Assembly: GCA_013375335.1 (NCBI GenBank) | Contig: JABXJZ010000005.1 | Span: forward strand, 1-17,384 | Reading direction: 5' to 3' | DNA length: 17,384 nt | Source of the DNA: Desulfobacterales bacterium | Lineage (GTDB): Bacteria > Desulfobacterota > DSM-4660 > Desulfatiglandales > B25-G16 | In this document: positions 1-6,643 of the stretch, piece after piece | Position numbering within the stretch: position 1 is the stretch's first letter | How the letters are laid out: each line of letters begins with the position of its first letter | Notes under the pieces: generated by a model | The model's input: only the letters and a program-made list of their open reading frames with translations | Databases searched by the model: none | Told to the model about the DNA's origin: nothing | Translations under genes and position numbers: made by a program

Positions 1-1200
1 TCCTTCCATAGCGAGTTTTCGAGAGATATCAGGAAAGATAGCCTCAAAGCAGATTAATACCCCCATTTGAAGGTCGGGGGTACTGATTGGCCTAACCTCC
101 TTACCGGGGGAGAAATCTCCTGCTGCAGGAACCAGGCGATGGACAAAGGGGAGGTATTTCTTGAGCGGGACATATTCCCCGAAAGGGACAAGGTGAACCT
201 TGTCGTAGCAGTCAAAGACCCTATCTTCAGATACTACATATGCCCTGTTGTAATAGAGAATGGTGCCTTTATCCTTCTGGTATGCAGGGGAGCCAAACAG
301 GATATTCGCATTCGTTGTTTTTGCAGCCCTCAAAACCTCCTGAGAGAGGTGCGATTTATCTTGGAAAAAGAATGGAACGGCTGTTTCAGGCCAGATAATG
401 ATTTGGGGTCTGAAATCCACTGATTTTTCCGATAGTCTGTTGTAAATAGCCAGTGTCTCTTCTTGAAAATCCGGGTCCCATTTCACGGATTGATCAATAT
501 TTCCCTGGATAATGACTGTCCTCAACGCCCTTCCCCTTAAGGTCCTCTCTGCTTTTTCCCTCAGATTATTGTAACCATATACCAGGATACAGCCTATGAG
601 AAGAGAGCTAAGGATTATTTCTGTTGCCACGGACTTCCCTTTTTTTGAATAGGGAGCAAAAAATATGCTGTGTAGGAGAAGATTCACCAGGACAATAACA
701 AATGAGACGCCGTAGACGCCGACAACATCCGATATTTGTATGAGTGGCAACCTTGAATACTGGCTGTACCCCACGAGGCACCAGGGGAAACCAGTCATAA
801 TGTGGGCTCGTGCGTATTCCAGCGCAACCCACACACTAGCCCCCCAAAAGGGAGATGGGCTATTTTTCTCAAACCCGACTAATATCAGGGCGAAAAATGC
901 CGGGTATAGAGCCAGATACAGGCAGAGGAGAAACAAGACCCCGGCACTGAAGATGAAGTTGATATTGCCATAATGGGAAAGTACCACAACTATCCAGTAC
1001 ACGAGGGTTAGATAGTGGGAAACGCCGGCCAAAAGCCCCAATTTCAATGCAACCGATGAAGATTTACCCCTCAGGCTGATGAGGAGGGGGACGAGGGCTA
1101 TCCACGCTATCCAGTCTAGATCAATAGGTGCTAAGCTCGCAGTCAGCATGAGCCCTGAAAGCCCTGCTAACCCAGCATCTTTTAAACTAACCCCATTCAT
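1..1200 (-). CDS. lnt: Apolipoprotein N-acyltransferase, 3' end beyond window
   Basis: Leftward frame open from an ATG at 1200 to the window edge, giving 400 residues without a stop. Known role of the family: inner-membrane enzyme that adds the third acyl chain to the N-terminal cysteine of lipoproteins. The first ~220 residues are hydrophobic membrane segments and include WVALEYARAH near residue 124, a hallmark of Lnt. A nitrilase-type domain follows. The catalytic triad is visible: E272 in WPETAVPF, K334 in YDKVHLVPFGEY and C384 in ICFEAIFP, close to E267, K335 and C387 of the E. coli enzyme. The family is about 500 residues long, so roughly 100 C-terminal residues lie outside. The start is supported by AGGTG six bases upstream and by in-frame stops about 70 bases upstream. 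A weak -10-like TATATT (minus strand, 1300-1305) is the only promoter hint. The gene diverges from the tRNA operon. Confidence 0.95.
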   Translation of the reverse strand, partial: MNGVSLKDAGLAGLSGLMLTASLAPIDLDWIAWIALVPLLISLRGKSSSVALKLGLLAGVSHYLTLVYWIVVVLSHYGNINFIFSAGVLFLLCLYLALYPAFFALILVGFEKNSPSPFWGASVWVALEYARAHIMTGFPWCLVGYSQYSRLPLIQISDVVGVYGVSFVIVLVNLLLHSIFFAPYSKKGKSVATEIILSSLLIGCILVYGYNNLREKAERTLRGRALRTVIIQGNIDQSVKWDPDFQEETLAIYNRLSEKSVDFRPQIIIWPETAVPFFFQDKSHLSQEVLRAAKTTNANILFGSPAYQKDKGTILYYNRAYVVSEDRVFDCYDKVHLVPFGEYVPLKKYLPFVHRLVPAAGDFSPGKEVRPISTPDLQMGVLICFEAIFPDISRKLAMEG

Positions 1201-1328
1201 CCAAGGCACCTGGCTTTTAATTTCACGGCAAGACAAATCGGTTGAGCCGGAAAACTGGCCTCCTTTTTATACCTAAACTTGGGAATTTTTGAAATCCATA
1301 ATATAGGGGCTGATCCGCTAAATTGTAC

Positions 1329-1357
1329 TTGACTATCCGGAGATTGTTTACTATAAA
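1329..1357 (+). promoter_or_regulatory. Sigma70-type promoter for tRNA-Gly and probably the rimP-nusA operon
   Basis: TTGACT at 1329-1334 and TATAAA at 1352-1357 are separated by exactly 17 bases. Transcription would start near 1364, about ten bases before the tRNA, which fits a short 5' leader. It is the best promoter-like match I saw between lnt and rimP. Since no other clear promoter precedes rimP, it probably also feeds the downstream operon by readthrough (inference). Confidence 0.7.
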
Positions 1358-1374
1358 GTAGGACAAGTATTTGA

Positions 1375-1450
1375 GCGGGCATAGCTCAGCTGGTAGAGTA
1401 CAAGCTTCCCAAGCTTGGTGTCGCGGGTTCGAGCCCCGTTGCCCGCTCCA
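1375..1450 (+). tRNA. tRNA-Gly, anticodon CCC (reads GGG)
   Basis: A complete 76-base cloverleaf with encoded CCA (1448-1450). The acceptor stem is GCGGGCA (1375-1381) with TGCCCGC (1440-1446), and the discriminator base is T1447. The D stem is GCTC/GAGT with a terminal G-U pair. The anticodon stem is CAAGC/GCTTG (1401-1405, 1413-1417) around the loop TTCCCAA, giving anticodon CCC at 1408-1410. The variable loop has five bases, and the T stem 1423-1427/1435-1439 encloses TTCGAGC. All stems pair, so the gene looks functional. The position directly ahead of rimP-nusA-infB parallels metY in E. coli, but the tRNA identity differs. Confidence 0.95.
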
Positions 1451-1563
1451 TACGAGAAGAGAGTTCTGTTCCCTTTTCGAGGTAGCCAGTTGTCCCGAGG
1501 AGAAGCGATGTTACTTTGAAAAGAGGATGGGTTGGTCTGATAACAACTGAGTTGGGCTTGAGG

Positions 1564-1594
1564 GAGCGGGCTTTTTCAGCCCGCTCTTTATGTT
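1564..1594 (+). terminator. Terminator-like hairpin (attenuator candidate) between tRNA-Gly and rimP
   Basis: A perfect 9-bp stem, GAGCGGGCT (1564-1572) with AGCCCGCTC (1578-1586), closes a TTTTC loop and is followed by TTTATGTT. The GC-rich stem is strong but the T tract is interrupted, so partial termination with readthrough into rimP is the likely behaviour (inference). In E. coli the equivalent metY-rimP leader carries terminators linked to NusA control, a plausible precedent. The first eight bases of the 5' arm and the last eight of the 3' arm repeat the tRNA acceptor-stem region (1373-1380 and 1441-1448). Confidence 0.6.
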
Positions 1595-1607
1595 CGAGGT
1601 ACGAGTG

Positions 1608-2081
1608 ATGTCGGAAACCAAGAGGATTGTGAGCGAGGTATCGGCTTTAGCTGAAGGCCTTGTAGGTGAGTACAGTATGGAAGTGGTAGATGTTGAGTTC
1701 AAGTTTGAAGGTCGTAGATGGATCCTCAGGGTTTATATAGATAAGGAGGGAGGGGTTACCGTAGACGACTGCGCTAGTGTGAGTAGGGAGCTTGGCGATT
1801 TGATTGAGGCAAAAGACATAATTGATTGTCACTATGTGCTTGAGGTTTCCTCCCCAGGGCTAGACCGACCATTAAGAAAGGAACGGGATTTTATACGTTC
1901 AGTTGGTAAGATGGTAAGACTAAAGACATCAAGGCCTATTAACAAGAGGAGGAATTTTACCGGGCGCCTTACGAATGTAAGCGAAGGCATAATAAGCCTC
2001 TTAGTGGATAATGATAATCTAGTTCAGTTACCCTTAGAGGAGATAGATAAGGCGAGAGTAGAATATGAATTTAGTAATTGA
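1608..2081 (+). CDS. rimP: Ribosome maturation factor RimP
   Basis: RimP binds the 30S subunit and assists its maturation in the cytoplasm. From ATG 1608 the protein has 157 residues, typical for the family. Visible features are the N-terminal alpha/beta domain with VVDVEFKFEG, the segment VTVDDCASVSREL, the signature YVLEVSSPGLDRPL, and a C-terminal Sm-like beta barrel ending LPLEEIDKARVEYEF. An in-frame ATG at 1590 would add six residues, but it lies in the T tract of the preceding hairpin and lacks a ribosome site. ATG 1608 has GAGGT (1596-1600) seven bases upstream and is preferred. It is followed by nusA after 21 bases, the near-universal rimP-nusA pair. Confidence 0.95.
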   Translation: MSETKRIVSEVSALAEGLVGEYSMEVVDVEFKFEGRRWILRVYIDKEGGVTVDDCASVSRELGDLIEAKDIIDCHYVLEVSSPGLDRPLRKERDFIRSVGKMVRLKTSRPINKRRNFTGRLTNVSEGIISLLVDNDNLVQLPLEEIDKARVEYEFSN

Positions 2082-2102
2082 TATTTGGGTGGAGAATTGA
2101 CG

Positions 2103-3404
2103 ATGATCTCAGATCTATTGAGGACTATTGACCAGATCCACAGAGATAAGGGGATTGACTCTAAGGTACTGATCGAGGCGATTGAGGAGGCAGTGAGCTC
2201 AGCTGTCAAGAAGAAATTTGGTCCTGACTATGAGCTGGAGGTAAGCTTCAATAAGGAGATGGGAGAGATTGAGGTCTTTGAGTTCAAGGAGGTAGTGGAG
2301 AAGGTAACGGACGAGAGGTGTCAGGTTTCCTTGGAAGAAGCCAGAAAGCTTGATCCAGAATCCGAGATAGGAGATAGTCTGGGCATGAAAATGGATACGG
2401 ATACCCTCGGTAGGATAGCGGCACAGTCTGCAAAACAGGTGATAATGCAGAGGTTACGAGAGGCGGAGAGGGACGCTGTTTATGAAGACTTTAAGGATAG
2501 GAAGGGAGAGATAGTCAACGGGATTGTTCGAAGGTTCGATAGGGGGGGCATTATTGCGAATCTTGGTAAGGCAGAGGCTGAGCTCCCACTTAAAGAGCAG
2601 ATCCCGAACGAGACATACACACCGGGGGATAGGATAAGGGCCTATATCTATGATCTGAGGCCGTTCAGCAGGGGGCCTCAAATCATATTATCTCGAACGC
2701 ATCCGAACTTCTTGACGGCCTTGTTTGAAAATGAGGTACCGGAAATCTCGGAGGGTATTGTAACCATTGTGCAGGCAGCTCGAGAACCCGGAAGCAGGGC
2801 TAAAATAGCCGTGGCTTCAAAGGACAGGGATGTTGACCCAGTGGGGGCCTGCGTTGGTATGAAGGGATCCAGAGTGCAGGCAGTCGTACAAGAATTAAGG
2901 GGTGAGAAGATTGATATCGTACCGTGGGACCCGGACCCAGCAAAATTCGTATGCAATGCCTTGGCCCCGGCTGAGATCTTAAGGGTGGTGGTTGACGAGG
3001 AGAACAGGAGCATGGAGGTGGTTGTGCCTGATGATCAATTATCTCTTGCTATTGGAAAAAAGGGGCAAAATGTGAGATTAGCCTCTCGGCTTACAAACTG
3101 GAAATTAGATGTAACCAGCGAGTCAGAGTACAATAAGGCCTTACGAGACGGTTACGAATCCCTTCTGAAGTTGCCTGGTGTTGGCGATAAACTTGCAACG
3201 ACCTTTTATGAGATGGGTTTTAGATCAGCAGAGGATATCGCCAAGGCAGAGGTAGCTGATTTGGCTTCGATAAAGGGGATAAGCGAGAGAAAGGCTGCGG
3301 ATCTGATAAAGGAGTCCATCAGCTATGTCCAGTCATTAGAGCCCGATGAGGAGGAAGCCCTGCATGAAGAAGAGGAAGGAGTGCCTGGAGGATTAGATGG
3401 GTAA
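2103..3404 (+). CDS. nusA: Transcription termination/antitermination factor NusA
   Basis: NusA binds RNA polymerase and modulates pausing, intrinsic termination and antitermination. The 433-residue protein shows the N-terminal polymerase-binding domain (about 1-125, ending QVIMQRLREAERDAVYEDF), an S1 domain (about 135-190, GEIVNGIVRRF), tandem KH domains (VGACVGMKGSRVQAV and LAIGKKGQNVRLAS) and one C-terminal helix-hairpin-helix region (LPGVGDKL, IKGISERKAADLI), then an acidic tail. ATG 2103 is chosen because GGTGGAG (2089-2094) lies eight bases upstream. A TTG at 2085 is in frame but precedes that site. The gene overlaps infB by eight bases. The ylxR and L7Ae-like genes that sit between nusA and infB in many bacteria are absent. 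Autoregulation through the leader hairpin is possible but not shown. Confidence 0.97.
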   Translation: MISDLLRTIDQIHRDKGIDSKVLIEAIEEAVSSAVKKKFGPDYELEVSFNKEMGEIEVFEFKEVVEKVTDERCQVSLEEARKLDPESEIGDSLGMKMDTDTLGRIAAQSAKQVIMQRLREAERDAVYEDFKDRKGEIVNGIVRRFDRGGIIANLGKAEAELPLKEQIPNETYTPGDRIRAYIYDLRPFSRGPQIILSRTHPNFLTALFENEVPEISEGIVTIVQAAREPGSRAKIAVASKDRDVDPVGACVGMKGSRVQAVVQELRGEKIDIVPWDPDPAKFVCNALAPAEILRVVVDEENRSMEVVVPDDQLSLAIGKKGQNVRLASRLTNWKLDVTSESEYNKALRDGYESLLKLPGVGDKLATTFYEMGFRSAEDIAKAEVADLASIKGISERKAADLIKESISYVQSLEPDEEEALHEEEEGVPGGLDG

Positions 3405-5916
3405 ATTGCGGGTTTATGAGTTAGCTAAGGAGCTGAGCATGAGTTCCAGCGAGCTGGTTGAGCGGTTGAAGAGCGCTGATTTCCCCGTTACTAATTATAT
3501 GAGCTCTCTCGACATGGATGATGTGGCGCGGGCCAAGGACTATCTTTCAGGGGCAACGAGCGAAATCTTTGAGGAGAAGAGGATAAAGCCTACCATTATC
3601 CGCAGGCGAAGGAAGATTGTCCCTAAGGTGGTGGAAAAGGTTCCAGAAGGACAGAAGATTGAAGCAGAAGTAAAACCATCTCTCGAGGAGGAGGTTTCGG
3701 CACCAGAAGAGGAAGTAAAAGAAGCCATCGAGGAAGAGGCCGAGAAGGGAGTAGTGGAGGAAGCGGCTCCTAAACAAGACCTGAAGGAGGTCGAGCCCGA
3801 GATCCAAGAGGAGAAAGCGGATAGGCCTAAAGATGTCCCGGCAAGGATAATAAAAAGGGCACCTATTCAACCACCTGAGCAGAAGGTCCAGGAAGCCACC
3901 CCCAAGGTTGCATTGGTGGACATTGAGCCTGTCCCAGATGAGGTAACTAAGAAGGAGAAAGTCGGAAAGAAAGGGAAAAGCGAGGAGAAGAGAGAGGTAG
4001 TACTTCCGAAGAGGGAATATCACCGACGAAAGAAGGAGATCTTCGAACGGGAGGATCTCTACAGGGAGGCTGAACCGGGCTTCATAAGCAGAGCCAGGGT
4101 AAAGAAGAGGGACAAACTTGCAAAGAAAACGTTCAGGCAAACGGAGATCACTGTTCCCAAGGCCATAAAGAGGAGGATAAGGGTCCCCGATGTGATAAGT
4201 CTGGCTGAGCTTGCAAAGAGGATGGGGGTCAAGTCAACAGAGCTCGTTAAGAAGTTCATGGAGATAGATATAGCGGTTAGCAAAAACCAGAGAGTTGACT
4301 TTGATTCCGCCTCTTTGGTGGCAAGTGAGTTTGGATATGAATTAGAACTGTCGTCTTTTGAAGAAGAGGAGCTTCTTTCTGAAGAAGAGGACAAGGCGGA
4401 AGACCTTCATTCTCGGCCGCCGGTTATTACGATAATGGGGCATGTAGATCATGGGAAGACATCTCTTCTTGATTATATCAGGAAATCGAGGGTTATTGAC
4501 AAAGAAGCTGGTGGGATCACTCAACATATAGGTGCATACTATGTGCATACGCCCCGTGGGGATATTGTCTTTCTTGATACACCTGGACACGAAGCATTTA
4601 CTGCAATGAGGGCCAGGGGTGCGAGGGTAACTGATCTGATTGTATTAGTGGTTGCAGCTGATGACGGGGTAAAGGAACAAACTATAGAGGCGATTGATCA
4701 TGCCAAGGCAGCCAATATCCCAATCATTGTGGCAATTAATAAGATCGACAAGCCAAACACAAATATAGAGAAGGTCAAGAGGGATTTATCAAAATACGGG
4801 TTTGTGGCAGAGGAGTGGGGCGGTGATACCATGTTCTGTCCTATATCAGCTAAGACAGGAGAGGGTGTCGATGAGCTTCTTGAGGGCATAATCCTCCAAT
4901 CAGAACTATTGGAGTTAAAGGCAAACTACAAAAAGAAGACGAGGGGAACAATCATTGAGGCAAGGCTGGATAAGAATAGGGGCCCTGTTGGCACCCTTCT
5001 GATTCGGACTGGCACCCTTAATCAAGGTGACTTTTTTGTGTGCGGAGAAAGCTTTGGCAGGGTGAGGGCCATGTCTAATGACAGGGGACAGAACATAAAA
5101 TCAGCTACTCCGGCCATGCCGGTTGAAATATATGGGATCTCAGGGGTCCCCAAGGCAGGCGATGATTTTGTCGTAATCGCCGATGAAAGCAAGACGAGAT
5201 TGATTAGCGAGCATAGGAAGAATAAGGCTCGGTTGCAAGCGGTGACCATGCGTGACACTATTAGCCTCGATAATCTGTTCGACAGGATCAAAGAGGGTGA
5301 GGTGAAGGAACTCAATATCATCGTCAAGGCCGATGTCCAGGGGTCTTTAGAGGCCTTGGTAGATTCTTTGACTAAACTCGGCACCGAAGAGGTGAAGCTG
5401 AAGGTCATACACGGTGCAACCGGGGCCTTGACGGAAAGCGATGTAATGCTGGCCTCCGCCTCCAAGGCAATCGTTATCTGCTTCAACGTCAGGGCGAATC
5501 CAGCTGTAGAGGCCATTGCGGAGCGGGAAAATGTGGACGTAAGATTCTACGATGTCATCTATAAGGTAATAGAGGATATAAAACTGGCCCTGGCCGGGCT
5601 TCTTGAGCCTATTTACAGTGAGACTATTATCGGTCGGGTGGACGTAAAACAGATATTTCATATCTCCAAGGTGGGCACGGTGGCCGGGTGTTATGTAAGT
5701 GATGGTAAGATTGAAAGGGGCGTCAACGTGCGCCTCCTGAGAGACGATTTAGTCATATATAACGGAAAGGTATCCTCATTGAAGAGGTTTAAGGATGACG
5801 CCAAGGATGTTCCCTCGGGTTTTGAGTGTGGCGTGGGTTTAGAGAATTATGACGACATAAAGCCCGGGGATGTATTAGAGGTTTATACCGTAGAAGAGAC
5901 GAAGCCGGAGCTTTAA
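3397..5916 (+). CDS. infB: Translation initiation factor IF-2
   Basis: IF-2 is the GTPase that places initiator tRNA on the 30S subunit and promotes subunit joining. The 839-residue protein begins with an IF2-N module (KLRVYELAKELSMSSSELVERL). A long Glu/Lys/Pro-rich linker of roughly 200 residues follows, then a second IF2-N module (ISLAELAKRMGVKSTELVKKF, near 268). The G domain carries G1 GHVDHGKT (348-355), G2 GGITQHIGAY, G3 DTPGH (394-398), G4 NKID (448-451) and G5 SAK (484-486). Beta-barrel domains and the C2 fMet-tRNA-binding region follow. ATG 3397 has GGAGG (3387-3391) five bases upstream, inside the end of nusA, so the two are probably translationally coupled. The linker is low-complexity and is expected to be disordered. 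Confidence 0.98.
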   Translation: MGKLRVYELAKELSMSSSELVERLKSADFPVTNYMSSLDMDDVARAKDYLSGATSEIFEEKRIKPTIIRRRRKIVPKVVEKVPEGQKIEAEVKPSLEEEVSAPEEEVKEAIEEEAEKGVVEEAAPKQDLKEVEPEIQEEKADRPKDVPARIIKRAPIQPPEQKVQEATPKVALVDIEPVPDEVTKKEKVGKKGKSEEKREVVLPKREYHRRKKEIFEREDLYREAEPGFISRARVKKRDKLAKKTFRQTEITVPKAIKRRIRVPDVISLAELAKRMGVKSTELVKKFMEIDIAVSKNQRVDFDSASLVASEFGYELELSSFEEEELLSEEEDKAEDLHSRPPVITIMGHVDHGKTSLLDYIRKSRVIDKEAGGITQHIGAYYVHTPRGDIVFLDTPGHEAFTAMRARGARVTDLIVLVVAADDGVKEQTIEAIDHAKAANIPIIVAINKIDKPNTNIEKVKRDLSKYGFVAEEWGGDTMFCPISAKTGEGVDELLEGIILQSELLELKANYKKKTRGTIIEARLDKNRGPVGTLLIRTGTLNQGDFFVCGESFGRVRAMSNDRGQNIKSATPAMPVEIYGISGVPKAGDDFVVIADESKTRLISEHRKNKARLQAVTMRDTISLDNLFDRIKEGEVKELNIIVKADVQGSLEALVDSLTKLGTEEVKLKVIHGATGALTESDVMLASASKAIVICFNVRANPAVEAIAERENVDVRFYDVIYKVIEDIKLALAGLLEPIYSETIIGRVDVKQIFHISKVGTVAGCYVSDGKIERGVNVRLLRDDLVIYNGKVSSLKRFKDDAKDVPSGFECGVGLENYDDIKPGDVLEVYTVEETKPEL

Positions 5917-5917
5917 T

Positions 5918-6205
5918 GTGGTTGTAGGGACTCTTAAGCTCTCCCTCTATATCCATAACAACCAGTCACTGAAGGAAAAGAGGAAGGTTGTAAAGAGCAT
6001 TGTGGCTAAAGTGCAAAAGAGATTTAACGTATCTATATCCGAGGTCGGTTCCAACGATAAGTGGCAGATGGTAGAGTTAGGGATTAGTAGTGTAGGTAAT
6101 GACAGGCGGTTTGTGAATTCGTCCCTCGATAATGTCCTTTCCTACTTAGATTCCCTTTACCTAGGGGAGATTATTGATTCTCATATAGAGATACTTAATG
6201 TGTAA
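5918..6205 (+). CDS. ylxP: YlxP-like DUF503 protein
   Basis: Small protein of 95 residues. The DUF503 signature is visible: hydrophobic strand VVGTLKLSLYI, then QSLKEKRKVVKSI, RFNVSISEVG and WQMVELGISSVGNDRRF. The family fits the infB-rbfA interval, where it is commonly found; its biochemical role is not settled, although a link to ribosome assembly has been proposed from context. The start is GTG 5918, one base after the infB stop, with GGAG (5907-5910) seven bases upstream. The ATG at 5916, overlapping the infB stop, is in another frame and stops after three codons. It is followed by an 84-base structured gap before rbfA. Confidence 0.9.
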   Translation: MVVGTLKLSLYIHNNQSLKEKRKVVKSIVAKVQKRFNVSISEVGSNDKWQMVELGISSVGNDRRFVNSSLDNVLSYLDSLYLGEIIDSHIEILNV

Positions 6206-6289
6206 CTCCTCCCTGCTGGTTGCTCGTTACTGACGGTTCAAGGAGGTCAGCCAGCAACGAGGAGCGGAAACCAGCGATGAGAGCTCATC
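6206..6289 (+). promoter_or_regulatory. Structured intergenic RNA element upstream of rbfA
   Basis: The 84 bases between ylxP and rbfA can fold into a compact hairpin. CTCCTC (6206-6211) pairs with GAGGAG (6259-6264); after a 2x2 internal loop TGCTGG (6214-6219) pairs with CCAGCA (6251-6256); inside, CTGAC (6230-6234) pairs with GTCAG (6246-6250). A competing fold pairs GCTGGTT (6215-6221) with AACCAGC (6269-6275) and CTCGTT with AACGAG. A second small hairpin, GATGA/TCATC (6276-6289), abuts the rbfA ATG. A strong AAGGAGGT (6240-6247) lies in the apical part but is too far from the rbfA start to serve it directly. Function is unknown; translational control or an RNA-processing site are possibilities. 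Confidence 0.45.
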
Positions 6290-6637
6290 ATGCTTGCAGG
6301 GAACAGATCTCATAGGGTTGGCGGCCAGATATTGAGGGAGATATCTAACCTGCTCTTAACAAAGGTGAAGGACCCGAGGCTCAGAGGGGTTACTCTCACC
6401 GATGTAAGGATGACTAAGGATTTGAGACATGCCTCTGTTTACTATAGCCTTGTTGGTAAGGATGAGCAGAAGAAACAGGTCCAGGCAGGCTTTGAGAGCG
6501 CAAAGGGATTTATACGCAAGGAGATAGGTGAGAGGCTGCACCTCAGATATGTCCCCGATATTCAGTTCAAATATGATGTGTCCCTTGAGACAGGGCAGAG
6601 GATGGAAAGGCTTTTAGAGAAGCTTGCTCCACAGTAA
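6290..6637 (+). CDS. rbfA: 30S ribosome-binding factor RbfA
   Basis: RbfA is a KH-fold factor that binds pre-30S particles and is needed for late 16S rRNA maturation and cold adaptation. The 115-residue protein has the expected N-terminus (RSHRVGGQILREISNLLL), the signature KDPRLRGVTLTDVRMTKDLRHASVYYS, FIRKEIGERLHLRYVPDIQF and the ending YDVSLETGQRMERLL. It is at the short end of the family and lacks the variable tail of the E. coli protein. The ribosome site before ATG 6290 is weak (GATGAGAG); the nearest GGAG (6261-6264) would be close only if the 14-base hairpin at 6276-6289 is folded. nrnA starts six bases after its stop. Confidence 0.95.
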   Translation: MLAGNRSHRVGGQILREISNLLLTKVKDPRLRGVTLTDVRMTKDLRHASVYYSLVGKDEQKKQVQAGFESAKGFIRKEIGERLHLRYVPDIQFKYDVSLETGQRMERLLEKLAPQ

Positions 6638-6643
6638 TCGCTC

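Noticed and set aside
1197..1382. A 61-codon minus-strand frame starting inside the tRNA
   Set aside because: It overlaps the tRNA 5' end and the promoter and ends at the start of lnt in another frame; no ribosome site or conserved feature.
1441..1586. Repeat of the tRNA 3' end as a phage or island attachment-site pair
   Set aside because: The repeated block is only eight bases, lies in a hairpin, and encloses about 130 bases with no integrase or cargo, so it is not an integration scar.
1590..1610. ATG at 1590 as the rimP start
   Set aside because: It lies in the T-rich tail of the terminator-like hairpin with no ribosome site; ATG 1608 has GAGGT at a proper distance.
2085..2102. TTG at 2085 as the nusA start
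   Set aside because: The ribosome site GGTGGAG lies downstream of it and points to ATG 2103; the six extra residues are not family-like.
3547..4140. A 197-codon open frame on the minus strand
   Set aside because: It lies entirely antisense to the low-complexity Glu/Lys-rich linker of infB; its Leu/Phe-rich composition is what the reverse complement of GAG/AAG repeats produces. No family resemblance.
6276..6314. Possible 12-codon leader peptide (ATG at 6276) overlapping the rbfA start
   Set aside because: The AAGGAGGT upstream is about 28 bases away and the peptide shows no codon run or pattern typical of attenuation leaders; it is better explained as chance within the hairpin region.
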